A stretch of DNA of 51,456 nt from Oehlia diaphana (GCA_003833135.1 QZLH01000138.1:104814-156269); one strand, 5' to 3'; counted from the first letter of the stretch, positions 22,993 through 33,734 are shown. Notes: generated by a model not told the origin, from the letters alone. Numbers and translations: made by a program.

Positions 22993-24342
22993 CTAATTAA
23001 TTCTTAAATTTCTAAATGTTATAATTCTTTTCTTTTTCCTTCCTTTAACTTCAAGAAATGAACCATCTCTTCTAGAAAATAAATAAATAGCAACACTAAA
23101 ATATTCCTTTTTTTTAATCTTATTAAATATATTTTGAACATAATCCATATCATCTTTTATACTTCTCATTTTAGATTTTATCTCATTTAATTTATTTAAT
23201 TGTTCTTTATTATTCTCAAATTTTATTTTATATATTTCTTTTTCTATAACTTGTAATATATTCTTTTTAATATCTTTCACTTTAATTTCTATATCATTTA
23301 ATTCTACTTCAACATTATTTTCATTTATTTTATCATCAACATCATCAATTATTATATCATCTATTTTTGTACCAAAATTTTCATTTATCTCTTCTTTTAA
23401 TTCACTTATTCTAATTATCATTCCATTTATTACATTTCTCACAAAATTTGTCTTTTCAATTATATTTTCTTTTGTGCCTATAGAATTCCAGTTAGATTTC
23501 CATCTTTTTAAGATTTCAAATATTCCAACACTTTTCCCTTCAGAAGTTTCATCTCCAAACAAATCATCTTCTTCAGGTTCAAAATTCATTGCTAAACGAG
23601 CCAAACTATATGTTACGCAAAATAGAATAAGTTTTGTAATATAAGGTCCAATAGTATTTATGAAAGCGTAAAATAAACAAATATAAAATAAGCTGAAAAG
23701 GTAAAGACTTAATAATACCCATCTAAATGATTTAAGAAATTTTTCATAATATAAAAGATTAAACGACATAATTATTCCAAAAATTGTTAATATGAAATAA
23801 AGAGCGTTAATTAAATACCAATAATCTAAACATTTATATTTGAATAAACAAAATATCTTTGCAGTTATTTGCCAATAATATATTATAATCGCACCAATTA
23901 AAATGAAAGTATATTCTAATTTGACATTTTTAAATGATGCTTGCTTAATTATTATAGCTCGATATAAAAAACAAATACCATAATATATAATAGCAGCTAT
24001 TAGAGAGCTCGTAATATCATCTTTCATGATACATTTATTATGTTTAGGATTTATCTTTAATGAGATGAAAGGTATTACGAAATTTGTGAATAATGCTAAT
24101 AAATCATCCGTTATTCCAATTATAATTTGAAATTGTCTATAATCTTTAAATTTATAATAAAGTAATAATGCTGCAGTTGGAATAGAAGTGGCAAATAAAA
24201 AATCAAATATATCTTCTGTTGGTGAATAATTATCCTCTTTTACATCATTTATTGGAAATGCATTGATATTGTGTGAAAATGTGAAAAATGTAATGAAGAT
24301 AATTGATATAATAACAAGATTGAATTTTTGTTGAAGTGACAT
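22993..24342 (-). CDS. Orphan multi-pass membrane protein with acidic/coiled C-terminus
   Basis: A single uninterrupted frame of 449 aa. I start at the ATG at 24342 because it is followed by a signal-anchor (FNLVIISIIFITFFTFSHNI) and because a TATA box lies 62-71 nt upstream; an in-frame ATG at 24438 would lie above that box. About seven further hydrophobic segments follow, including TSIPTAALLLYYKF, LIAAIIYYGICFLYRAIII, FILIGAIIIYYWQI, LINALYFILTIFGIIMSF and WVLLSLYLFSLFYICLFYAF. The last 200 residues are hydrophilic, rich in Lys/Glu/Asn/Ile, with heptad-like spacing (probable coiled coil), and begin after an acidic EPEEDDLFGDE. No catalytic motif or named family is recognised. It is intronless, unlike its neighbours, and is probably lineage-specific (inference). 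Confidence 0.72.
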   Translation of the reverse strand: MSLQQKFNLVIISIIFITFFTFSHNINAFPINDVKEDNYSPTEDIFDFLFATSIPTAALLLYYKFKDYRQFQIIIGITDDLLALFTNFVIPFISLKINPKHNKCIMKDDITSSLIAAIIYYGICFLYRAIIIKQASFKNVKLEYTFILIGAIIIYYWQITAKIFCLFKYKCLDYWYLINALYFILTIFGIIMSFNLLYYEKFLKSFRWVLLSLYLFSLFYICLFYAFINTIGPYITKLILFCVTYSLARLAMNFEPEEDDLFGDETSEGKSVGIFEILKRWKSNWNSIGTKENIIEKTNFVRNVINGMIIRISELKEEINENFGTKIDDIIIDDVDDKINENNVEVELNDIEIKVKDIKKNILQVIEKEIYKIKFENNKEQLNKLNEIKSKMRSIKDDMDYVQNIFNKIKKKEYFSVAIYLFSRRDGSFLEVKGRKKKRIITFRNLRIN

Positions 24343-24403
24343 AATTATGTATTGTATGAGTTTGAAAATTGGATTCCTACTTACTCTACTTGTCCGATGG
24401 TCC

Positions 24404-24413
24404 TTTATATATA
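24404..24413 (-). promoter_or_regulatory. TATA box of the membrane-protein gene
   Basis: The minus strand reads TATATATAAA here, 62-71 nt upstream of the chosen start codon, so transcription would begin roughly 24370-24385. This argues against the longer frame starting at 24438. Confidence 0.55.
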
Positions 24414-24438
24414 AAAACGGAGCGTAGTTTTTGTACAT

Positions 24439-25287
24439 TAAAAAGGTAATTGATAAATGGATTCTAAATTCGGGAAGATTTATTTTCTTAAAAACTAATT
24501 TTTTTGTAATACATTTGAAAAGTTTCTAGAATAAATCTTTTCCTTTCAATAAAATCAAAATAGTAATGATTATATCCGTTTTATTCACAAATGCCGGAGT
24601 TTGAAGAGCAGAACACAAATTTTTGCTGCGTTAATTTATGGATAGATTGGAATTCTTTATTATCCACAGTAACTTATGGGTATTATTTTTTAAAGTTTAA
24701 ATGAATTAGTCATAGGAAGTCTTTCATAGAAGCTTTTTGTATCCAAAAGAAAATAAAATCAGCCACAAATTTTACGATTTCTTGTGTGATGACGCCATTT
24801 GTTTATTCTTTTTTAAAAAGTTCTTAAGGTGATGATATCATTGGTTTATGAATAAGAAGACTTTGAAACATAATAGCGTTAAATTTATTTAGCAAAAATT
24901 TAGTGTGGTACAAACGTTAATTTTGGCTGGAATTAAGAAATCTTTGATCAATACAAAGTTATTTTGCTGCGGATGCATTAACAGTTAAGCTGCGTATTAA
25001 AATACGAAATATATATGTTTATATATATCTATTTTTTTTATACTATGACATACCAAATTAAATGAATTGACTTAACGAGATTTAATTTAATTAATTTATT
25101 AACTAAACATTCTTGATATTTAAAATTCAAGTTGTTGAATTTTTTATTTATTGACATATTTAATACAGAATGGTTTTAAGAAGCAATTTTAAATGTATGA
25201 AATAAAGTTATGGATTTTTTTTAAATAAACTTGACATTAGATCACAATATTCTATTCATTCCAATAATTAGTTTATACAGTATATAA
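24439..25287. other. Gene-free spacer
   Basis: AT-rich, with no coding frame of note. A TTAATTTTGGCTGGAATTAAG word near 24917-24937 is a variant of the recurrent GGCC/GGCT motif of this window. Confidence 0.5.
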
Positions 25288-26146
25288 ACCGTATATCGCG
25301 GGCCATAGTACCCCCCCCCCCATGTACAGTACCCCTCTTGAAAAATTTCATAGAATTATATAGTACTCAGGGGATATTTTGCATTTATCTCGTGATCCAG
25401 TGATCAGATTTGAGTCATCTTTTTTTGTTGATAGCTCTCATTGAGCTGTTCAAAATAAAAAAAAAAGACCGCTCAAATTGGACCGGTAAATCGTGAGATA
25501 TCCGCAAAAAAAAGGAATATTTAAGTTTTGTTTAGTACCTGGGGGTACAGGTTCAAACCCCGATTTTTGCAAGATTCCCGGGGTATTATGGCTAGGGATG
25601 CTCATGGTTCGAACCGAACCGGTTCGGTTCATAGGCGGTTCGGCTCGGTTTGGTTCGTGAGTGAACCGGGTGAACCATCGACTCACGGCTAAATTCTGTA
25701 ATTCTGGCCGGAGTTAACTAATGTCACGTGATGTTATACTAATTTCCAAAAAAGGAAATTTTGTTTCTTACAAAAACCGAAAGCGTGTTACACAAACATT
25801 CCAAAATGGCGTATCACGTGATTTACAGATAATTTCGGTAGCTTTGGCCGAATTTCGGAAGTTTCGGCTAAGTTTTGGTAATTTCGGCCAGTTTCGGAAG
25901 TTTCGACCAGAGTTTCAGCCAAGTGTTTTATTTTTGGAAATCTAAAATTAGCTTTGGTAAGTAATATTAGATTTTTGACTATCATTACTTATATGATCTA
26001 AAATGCTACAAAAAATCAATTGAGTCGATGGTTCACCCGGTTCACTCGCGAACTGAACCAAACCGAACTGCCTATGAACCGGCTCAGGTTCGAGTCATCG
26101 GTTAGTGAACCGTGATCATCCCTAATTATGGCCCGCGATATACGGT
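25288..26146. repeat. Outer element with perfect 20-bp terminal inverted repeats
   Basis: 25288-25307 (ACCGTATATCGCGGGCCATA) and 26127-26146 are exact inverted copies, giving an 859-bp element. Just inside the left end is a run of about ten C. The element carries the inner palindrome at 25593-26124 and no protein domain. The open frames inside are repeat-derived. Confidence 0.8.
25593..26124. repeat. Inner palindromic element rich in GGTTCGAACCGAACC words
   Basis: The left arm (25593-25690) begins TAGGGATGCTCATGGTTC. The inverted right arm ends GAACCGTGATCATCCCTA (26107-26124). Arms of about 100 bp are made of GGTTCGGTT/GAACCGAAC words and pair extensively. The loop carries two CACGTG sites (25725-25730, 25815-25820) and tandem TTTCGGCC-type words (25840-25920). 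The end sequence TAGGGATG is shared with the element at 34053-34302. Confidence 0.75.
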
Positions 26147-26403
26147 ATTTTTTTGGAGACTAATATTCTTATTTTGATTAAACTAAAATATTACATTGAT
26201 AAAATAATAATTACCATCAAATTGTGCACTGATATATCAAGAGAATGTATAATATAATTATTATGTCAAATTGCCGCAATATACAGTAAAACTTTAATGC
26301 AAAAACTATATATAATGTATCAAAAGTTTTGATTATATTCCATATCTTTTTTTTCTCTAATATATTGTTTTTATAATATGAAAGGCTGCAATAATTAAAG
26401 TTG

Positions 26404-27035
26404 CTTGACGAAATTTTATTGGGCTGTGCCGAAATGTAAAAAAAAATCTGTCAAAAATTAATGAAATGCCGAAATAATTTTGACATGACGAAATTTCTAA
26501 AATTGACGAAATTAATAATATGCCAAAATATTTTCGACATGACGAAATTTCTGAAATTAATAAAATGTTAAAATATTCTTAACATGACAAAATGCAAAAA
26601 TGTACAAAATTATTTTCAATATGTGAAAATTTTACATGAATAAAGTAAATAATAAGTAAGTAGAAATGGAGAGTTAGAGATATTGAGTACGCAAATATGA
26701 TTATAATGAGTACTTTATTTTTATTAATTGAATTACAATTTGTAATCTGAAAAATAAATATTAAAAACCTATCGCTTAAACATAACGTGTTATTAAATGA
26801 ACTGAATAATAAATTTTTGGGAAATCAGTTTTTTTTTGTTTTCTAGTATTATAATATTTGATTAACAAGACATAATATTCCTGTATTACATTTCAATTTT
26901 GGCAATTTCGCCATGTTGAAATTATTTCAGCATTTCACTAATTTCGACAATTTCGTCATGTCGAAATTATTTCGACATTTTTGACAAATCTGATGACAAT
27001 GACGAATTATTAAAATATTTTCGACATTTTCGCAT
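26404..27035. repeat. Fold-back element with internally tandem-repeated arms
   Basis: The left arm (about 26404-26600) holds roughly three degenerate repeats of 50-55 bp around CGACATGACGAAATTTCTGAAATT. The right arm (about 26895-27035) carries the complementary words (AATTTCGTCATGTCGAAATT). About 300 bp of AT-rich sequence lie between. Long arms made of tandem repeats are the hallmark of fold-back (FB/Galileo-type) elements. No transposase seen. Confidence 0.65.
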
Positions 27036-27437
27036 CTTTAGCAATAATAAAACATTTTATTTTAATTTTCAGTTATAAAATTAATCTTTAGCTCAGCTAA
27101 ACGTGAATTAAGTATGATTGGTGAAATATCACATTGCCGATAGTATGAAACAATATCATCTGATTTTATGATGATTTTCTTATGTACGACATGATTTTAT
27201 TTTTTATTGTATGTAAATCCCTGATTCTTTGTAATAGATTTTCATACTCTATGGTTAAAAATATATGACGAAAATGTATACTTTTTTTGATGATCTTTGA
27301 ATATAAATACTGGACATTTTCTTAAATTTTTATTCATATATTCACATTAAATAGATAACATTTATTTAAGAAAATTTTAACGAATTCACGAATTTATGAA
27401 TTTGACGAATTTAACAAATTTAACGAATTTAATAATC

Positions 27438-27751
27438 ATGTCATTAATTAAGTTTTTATCTGGTTTATCTGGTACTTCATTCATTGCTATTGTCGCGACA
27501 AACGCTTTAAGCGCCGTTTATCATCCACGACATGAACAAACTCAACATTCATCTAAAACGTAAGTTTACTTTTTTTTTTTAGAAAAAAATTTATTTCTCG
27601 GTGCATAAATCATCCTTTTCGTTTTTGTAGAAATAAACGAAGTTATCATCATTCTCATAATAATAATAGCCCTCATTTTCAATTTCATCAACAACATGAA
27701 CCAAAATATTTTTCGAAAAATGATTATAATCATAAAAATCACAAAATTTAA
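27438..27751 (+). CDS. Small His/Asn-rich protein with N-terminal hydrophobic leader, two exons
   Basis: Exons 27438-27559 and 27631-27751 with a 71-nt GTAAGT..GTAG intron encode 80 aa. Residues 1-30 (MSLIKFLSGLSGTSFIAIVA and onward to NALSA) could be a signal peptide or single membrane anchor. Residues 31-80 are dominated by His, Asn and Gln (YHHSHNNNSPHFQFHQQHEP), which suggests metal binding or disorder; this is inference. A TATAAATA word lies about 135 nt upstream. Decayed relatives of the same two exons lie at about 30807-30890 and 37440-37745, so it belongs to a local family. No named family is recognised. It is the only copy here with intact frames. Confidence 0.6.
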
Positions 27752-27851
27752 TGAAAATGTTCAAGCATATATTCTAGCATATATTTTAGCATATATTTTA
27801 GCATCTTATATTTATAATACTGTCAGCATTTTATAATAATAATAATATTAA

Positions 27852-27928
27852 CTTTCAATGAACGAAATAAAAGCTATTAGGCTAATTATGATTGAAATGA
27901 TTAAGACGAAAAGGGGATTGAACTTCAT
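27852..27928 (-). pseudogene. Exon-1 remnant of the small secreted CWHxHGHLD-family gene
   Basis: Starting at 27928 the minus strand encodes MKFNPLFVLIISIIISLIAF, nearly the same as the signal-peptide exons at 30279 and 36250, together with about 100 bp of matching upstream DNA. The donor site and all downstream exons are missing: the frame hits a stop immediately after. It marks a further copy of the duplicated unit. Confidence 0.6.
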
Positions 27929-28258
27929 GATAATTATATAAAATGATACAGTATATTTGATGAGTCCGATAAGTAAATGTTATGTTTCTAATTATTTTTG
28001 GATTTCAATCAAGATTTATTCTTGAGGGTATTTATTAAAAATTCGAGGCTCATCCTCAAACGTTTATCTTTGATTAAGAAAATCCTTCAAAACTTTATTA
28101 GGCCATTCTTTTTTATTAACTCGTGAAATCTAATTAAGAACACACTTATTACTCAAGAAGAAGCCAATCAAGAAATCTTTTATTTAACGTCAGTCTTTAA
28201 AAGTTTGATTGCTAATCCGGTGGATATATTATAGTCCAATATTGTAGCTGGGAATCAT

Positions 28259-28492
28259 TTATTTATTATCATTTTTAAAATTTTTGTATTTAAGGCGCTT
28301 AAAAATTTTATTTTTATTATGACAACTATCATTACATTTGACCATTAAGTAGAGAGAGGATTCGGGCCATCTACTTATATCAGTTATATGATCGTCCAAA
28401 AACTCTGCTGTTATTTTCATATACCGCGTCGGGTTCATATAATTGGTCACAATCTCATATAAAAATAAATGTATGCCCAAATATAGCGTCAT
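28259..28492 (-). other. Uncertain 77-codon frame in an insertion between duplicated blocks
   Basis: The minus-strand frame encodes a hydrophobic start (MTLYLGIHLFLYEIV), then NPTRYMKITAEFLDDHITDI and a lysine-rich tail. It occupies DNA absent from the equivalent position of the copy at 30380-30550. No family or splice partner is seen; it could be a small gene or chance. Confidence 0.2.
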
Positions 28493-28784
28493 TGAGGTAA
28501 ATCTCCAGGGGAACCATTCAAAATCCCGTTTTGATCAACGTATATCCCCAAAAATGAAATTTCAAAATCCTGATATTTCATTATTCATTATCATTATCAC
28601 TTATTATTATTCTCCTGATAGTTATATTATAATGACATAAATACAAAAAGTTTATAAAATAAATACAGTATGATTCTTATTCGTAAATTCACATTTGGTG
28701 TCATCAACAAAGTTATTAGTTACTAATTTACTACTAGGAAACGGTAAACCGTTGATGCGTCCGAAGCGATTTATCACTGAATGC

Positions 28785-28905
28785 CAATTTTCTGAACTGG
28801 ACATATACGTTTCCCAAATCCTTATTTCCCGAACTCCAATTTCCCGAACTCCAATTTCCCGAAATCCTAATTTCCGAATCCCCAATAGTATCCTGAATCT
28901 TCAAT
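28785..28905. repeat. Degenerate CCCGAAT minisatellite arm (fold-back pair with 29284-29480)
   Basis: Period of about 12-14 bp on the theme CCAATTTCCCGAA. The complementary theme (GGATTCGGGATATTGGGAT) runs at 29284-29480, so the two stretches form inverted arms about 380 bp apart. No coding value; the peptides seen here are repeat translations. Confidence 0.65.
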
Positions 28906-29283
28906 AAACTCAGCTGTATTTAATAATATTTATTACATATTAGTTATAAATATTGCATAATTCAATACATTTATCTATACAAAGAGATCGGATGACGACG
29001 ATAGATACTATTAAAAAATTTTAAAAGTGCCATAACATTTATTGGAAATTGAAATTATCTATTACTAGACATTTCCCAATATACATAGAAAAATTACTAA
29101 CAACTGAAAACACTTTATCTATAAGATATGATTCTAAAATATAATTTTCATATTAATAATTAGTTATAGTTATCATACCGAAGTTTCTAAATTTAAAAAT
29201 TATCATTATAAATATAATTTTTTATTTAGCAATTCTACAGATATTATATTATTTGGTAAAAAGTTTAAAAAATAGCAATTTAT

Positions 29284-29480
29284 GTGGAATCGGGAGATTA
29301 GGATTCGGGATATTGGGATCCAGGATTCAGGAAATAGGATTGGAAAATAAGGATTCGGGAAATTGTATGTTTCAGGGAAGGGTCAGTTCGGGATATATGT
29401 ATTCAGGTAATTGGCTCCGGGAAAAGATATATTTGGGAAAATGGCATTCAGGAAATGGACCGACAATGATTCAGTATCAA
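29284..29480. repeat. Complementary arm of the 28785-28905 repeat
   Basis: Tandem degenerate GGGATTCAGGATATTGG-type units, reverse complement of the arm at 28785-28905. Together they bound AT-rich DNA without a gene. Confidence 0.65.
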
Positions 29481-29790
29481 TTGGGAGCTACTAAATAAAG
29501 TAAAATTACGTAAAGAAAAAGTGAATATTATTTTTGAACGTTCATGTAAACTTTCACGTGAAATAATATTATATAGTAGATATTCAAAAATAAATAAGTA
29601 AATATCAAAATCAATATAATAAATAAAAATTTTGTTTACATTTCATAATTCATGTTAAAAATATTATTATTTAATAGTATGAATTTCATATTAATTTGTA
29701 ATTATTAATAAAAACTTAATTATAATATGATTTAAGATGACATTTATAAGACTGCATAACCATTTAACGGTATACACGAAAATTATTATT

Positions 29791-30279
29791 TTATTTACTG
29801 CCACAAGGATATACTTTCCAACTATCAAGGTGACCATGATAGTGCCAACAGATATCCTCAGTACTATCGAATAGTCCGCGCCATTTATCTACTTCAAGGG
29901 AGAGTCCAACACTAAAAACAAGGTTAAAAGTTGTTACATTATCAAGTATAGTCAATTGGAAGCTGTTATGAGCAGCTGTTTCACCAACATCGATCGATCA
30001 AACCATTGTCTTCTTCGCCCAAATCATAATTAATTACCATCATTAATTACCATCTACTATATAAGTGAGAGCAGCAACTATTGCCCTTGTACCTCTGTCC
30101 AATTTGTTTTCAATCGATACTGTTTTGCCTATATACACATACATACAATAAATTACATCTAATCAAGACATAATAAAATTGAGAGAATTATTTCATGATT
30201 TACCTTTAGTGAGCGAAATAAAAGCTATTAGACTAATTATGATTGAAATGATTAAGACGAAAATGGGGTTTGGCTTCAT
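29791..30279 (-). pseudogene. Small secreted protein gene, copy 1, frame-disrupted
   Basis: Exon 1 (30279-30204) encodes a signal peptide (MKPNPIFVLIISIIISLIAF). A 75-nt intron leads to exon 2 at 30128, which begins GKTVSIENKLDRGT. The C-terminal part has WRGLF, then ICWHYHGHLDSWKVYPCGSK, with two Cys. Between them the frame is lost: a duplicated GATGGTAATTAA word, an ATCGATCG tract four bases longer than the frame allows, and a stop where the frame used by the second half has CGA changed to TGA. The intact ancestor would be a secreted protein of about 130 residues with two conserved Cys. No named family is recognised. Copy 2 is at 35785-36250. Confidence 0.6.
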
Positions 30280-30594
30280 GATAATTATACAGTATATTTG
30301 ATGAGTCTGATAAAAAGGCTTTACTTCTTCCTAGTAGGTTATATTTCTAATTATTTTTGAATTTCACTCAAGATTTATTCTTGAGGGGTATTTATTAAAA
30401 ATTTTAGGCTTATCTTCAAACGTATCTACCGTATCTTAATGAAAGCTTGCCAATAGATTAAGCAAAAACAAATCTTTCAACTTAGGCAGCCGTTCTTTTT
30501 ATTATCCTCGTGAAATTTAATGGTTTCGTAATTCATTTTAAAATTCTCTACATGCAGAATATAGTGCTACTGAGGTACTGTAAATCTCCAAGAG

Positions 30595-30800
30595 ATCCAT
30601 TTAAAATCCTCGCAAATCATAATCCCGATTCTCGAAATTTCAAAATCCAAAATTTCATTATTCCCGATATTCATTCATTATCCTCCTGATAATTATATTA
30701 TAGTGACATAAATACAAAAAGTTTAAATGAAAATGTAGATAAATACAGTACAATTTTTATTCACATAAACTCGTAAATTCACATTTGATGTCATCAACGA
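30595..30800. repeat. Shared upstream block of the duplicated gene pair
   Basis: 30690-30820 matches 28610-28730 closely (TGACATAAATACAAAAAGTTT, and CGTAAATTCACATTTG.TGTC followed by ATCAAC.AAG.TATTAGTTACT). This shows that the DNA between the secreted-protein gene (minus) and the His-rich gene (plus) was duplicated as one unit. Weak CCCGA/TTCATTATTCCC words of the minisatellite family are included. Confidence 0.6.
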
Positions 30801-30806
30801 AGATAT

Positions 30807-30890
30807 TAGTTACTACTTCATTTATAATTATTGTAACAAGCGCTTCAAGAGTCACTTATCATCCATGAGAAGAACAAACTCGCTAAAACA
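30807..30890 (+). pseudogene. Remnant of the His/Asn-rich gene, exon 1
   Basis: The plus strand encodes TSFIIIVTSASRVTYHP followed by a stop and EEQT. This aligns with TSFIAIVATNALSAVYHPRHEQT of the gene at 27438. The original start is lost and no second exon is visible. Confidence 0.6.
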
Positions 30891-31614
30891 CAAGTCTATT
30901 TTTTTTTAAATGAAACGTGAATTTCGCTTACTATATCTACACAAACATAAAGATGATTTGTAATTTAAGTTCATACGTACTGTAAAAAATTTCTTTGTAT
31001 TTATAAGTAGTGCTTCGATCTGTGTACAGATTGATCCTGGATTAAACTGAAAATCTGAAAATTTGGATGAAAATCTCCAGTTTGAAAGTTTGAACCGGAT
31101 TTATCAGATTGTTCAGATTTCAGATAACTCGAAACAAAGAAGAGGCCTCAGGGAAAAGAGGAAGCAAAATAACGATAATTAATGGCTTGTGGCTTACTTA
31201 ATACTAGTATTTGATGTTGCGAATATAATGATAGGACCAAAATTTTCCATGCATCCAGATTTTTATTAACTAACAACTGAATTTTCATCCAAATTAAATA
31301 ACTATTTAATCCATACTATAATTACTCAAATGTACAGTAAATGCAAAGTTAAGTTAATTATTATAAAAATTTGGTTTCGATACATTATTTCTACATATAT
31401 TATCTTTCAATTATTACGAAAAATCAAGTGGAGATTATCCCTACCGGATTCCATTTGCCTGGTTTAGGTTTATAATAACCATAAAATATGTCGAGATTGA
31501 CTCTTAAAAGGGAATATCAGTTGAGATAGGAAATACAACTTACAGAACCTTGTTTTATTTTATTAAAATATAATTTTTTTTAGAAAATATTTTCGATAGA
31601 GTAGTATGGAGATC

Positions 31615-31870
31615 ATTATCTAAAAACGGCTGACGGAAGGAATTAATTCAGGGGATACTATAGTCAAAGTCCGATCTGCGGGAATAATTTCAGATTGACA
31701 GATCAATTTTATTTATTACTTGTTTCGTAATTCATTTTAACATTTTCTCTCAGTTTATAAAATCTCTCAACAATATAATATTCGAATGATTTTATGTGAA
31801 ATAACTTAGAGTACGGCTGACAGAAGGAATTAATTCAGTGGATATAGTCCTACGATCCCGATCATTTTAA
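31615..31870. repeat. Tandem duplication of about 190 bp
   Basis: The phrase CGGCTGACGGAAGGAATTAATTCAG..GGATA at 31626 recurs at 31813, and CATTTTAACATTTTCTC at 31733 recurs as CATTTTAACATTTCTC at 31863. No open frame; a local direct duplication. Confidence 0.6.
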
Positions 31871-32084
31871 CATTTCTCTTTATTAGCATTATCACATTAA
31901 CTATTCAAGGTCTAGTGCAAAATCTCTCAACAGTGTGAAATAACTTAGGACCATTCCTTGAATTTTATCTGCACACAACATTTCCTTGTAATTCTCTTTT
32001 TCTTAATTGTATATTATTTGAAATTGACTTTTTAAAATTAAAATTAAATTATTCTTGTAGGATCATATATACCTTTTTCCTGAA

Positions 32085-32230
32085 GTTAATGCCCGAATAT
32101 CAATTTTCCGAAATGAAATTTCCCAAATCACCCAATTTCCCGAATCCCTGTTTCTCGAATCCCTGTTTCTCGAATTCCTAGAGTCCAATTTCCTGAATAT
32201 CGAATTCAATATCCTGAATCCCGATATTAT
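32085..32230. repeat. CCCGAAT minisatellite arm (second pair)
   Basis: Degenerate tandem units (CCCTGTTTCTCGAATCCCTG, AATTTCCTGAAT). The complementary arm lies at 33735-33890, 1.5 kb away, with a MITE between. Same family as 28785-28905. Confidence 0.6.
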
Positions 32231-32716
32231 GGGGACCTCCACAGAAGGTTTAAATTACGTAATCGATTTTGACGATCATTTGCGATAAAAAGGGATTTCT
32301 CAAAATTGTCTTTAGAACGAAATTTTGCAAGCATTTAGCATTTAATTGAAAGGCTTTTTTTTGTTATATTTTTTCTATTAAAATCAAGAAATTTGTTTTT
32401 AATGAAGTTATTGTAACATCTTGTTACTATCGATCTGCGTCCAAGTCACGTGATAGCAACAGAAATTCGTATTACGTTTATCACGAAAATAGAGTGTATA
32501 TGTGGATTTAAAGTGTATATGTTTTAATTTTAAAATATAAAATTATTCAAAATAAATAATAACTTAAAATAATGAAACAATACAAATAAATAAATACTAA
32601 TTCATAAATCATAACAAAAAGATAAAATATTGCTGCCTCCACCGGCGATCTGCAATATTACCGATAAAACTAAACTAAAAATTAATGCTAAATAAAACCT
32701 TCGCCCTTTCTATATA

Positions 32717-32914
32717 CAGTCAGACCTCCATAATTGCACTCTCCATAATTGCACCCACTATGTATACCCTCTCTAAATGCACCCTCTGATTCGGTCCCAA
32801 GCTTATATGATCTCTAATTATTTTACCTCTATAAATGCACACCCTCTTTAAATGCACTATTTTGAAAATTATGCATATGGTCCCAAGGGGTGTGCAATTA
32901 TGGAGGTCTGACTG
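32717..32914. repeat. MITE with near-perfect inverted ends and TA duplication
   Basis: The ends begin CAGTCAGACCTCCATAATTG and are exactly inverted for at least 24 bp. TA flanks both sides. Length 198 bp. Internal words such as TAAATGCACCCTCT are repeated. CAGTCARACCTC ends with TA target duplications are typical of pogo/Tigger-type elements of the Tc1/mariner superfamily; this copy has no transposase and depends on one elsewhere (inference). Confidence 0.85.
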
Positions 32915-33424
32915 TATATTGTTCGAAATTTTGGTATAAATTATACTATGTGTAAATTAAACTTAGTATAAATTATACAAAGTATAAATTATACTGTTAC
33001 ACTTCTGATCACTGGAATCATACAACTTCGATGTGACGCAGATCCCCGTAACAATAGAAAAATTTTCCGACTTGTAAGCACATGATCATTGCAAAATCTC
33101 AAAACCATGTGATTGGTCCAAGCCCGGCTTTTCCTCTGGAAGTCCCCATATCTTGAATTCCAATAACCTGAATTCCAATATCCAAATGGACAATTTCCTC
33201 ACAATAATATGTATTTTTTTAAAATTTACAGTATTACTTAATAGTTTAGAATAAAAAAGAAAAATATTATTGCAAAACCACCAACTAGGATTTTGCTAAT
33301 TTCGCTAACAATACAAATATTTTATTCATTATCAAGGAAAAAAAATCAAAAATATCGCGCTTTCAAATTGTGCTATCCCATGCAACTAAATCCGGACAAT
33401 TTATTCCTGTAATCTCTTCAGGAG

Positions 33425-33640
33425 ATTTTTCTACTTAAAGTCACGTGGAAATTCACATCGAATATTGTGGAAATCTGAATATTTTCCAAATACCCTGTGA
33501 CAATACACGTGGTATTTTCAGCGTAGTTCATCAAATTCCGCGTAGGATTTTGGGAATGTATGGAATTCCACATATTTCCGAGCCAATCTATGTGGAATTA
33601 CATGGACCGAACTACCTAAAAATTTCATGATGCTGGTAAT
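33425..33640. repeat. Dispersed repeat, copy 2 (partner at 9536-9725)
   Basis: This is the second copy of the GGAAATTCACATCGAATA..GTGGAAATCTGAATA repeat. The internal words GTGGAAAT, ATGGAATTCCACATATTTCC and ATGTGGAATTACATGGA make it partly palindromic. A 61-codon frame that spans it is repeat sequence, not a gene. CACGTG occurs at 33442-33447 and 33506-33511. Confidence 0.65.
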
Positions 33641-33734
33641 TTTATTTTTAATATTTCTTTACATAGGATAGCACAATTCCGAAAAGCGCGATAAAAAATA
33701 AAGTATAAATACAGCAATTTATGCAAAATTAAGG

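Noticed and set aside
24343..24438. Upstream ATG extending the membrane protein by 32 residues
   Set aside because: The extension would start upstream of a clear TATA box and precede the signal-anchor with a charged, unlikely leader.
25540..25575. tRNA-like T-loop (GGTTCAAACCCCG)
   Set aside because: A B-box-like match exists, but no A box, acceptor stem or anticodon arm can be drawn upstream; it lies inside a repeat element.
28652..29498. Frames of 70-81 codons with repeated IGVREIGVREI and GSRIQEIG peptides
   Set aside because: They are translations of the CCCGAAT/GGGATTC minisatellite arms, readable on both strands.
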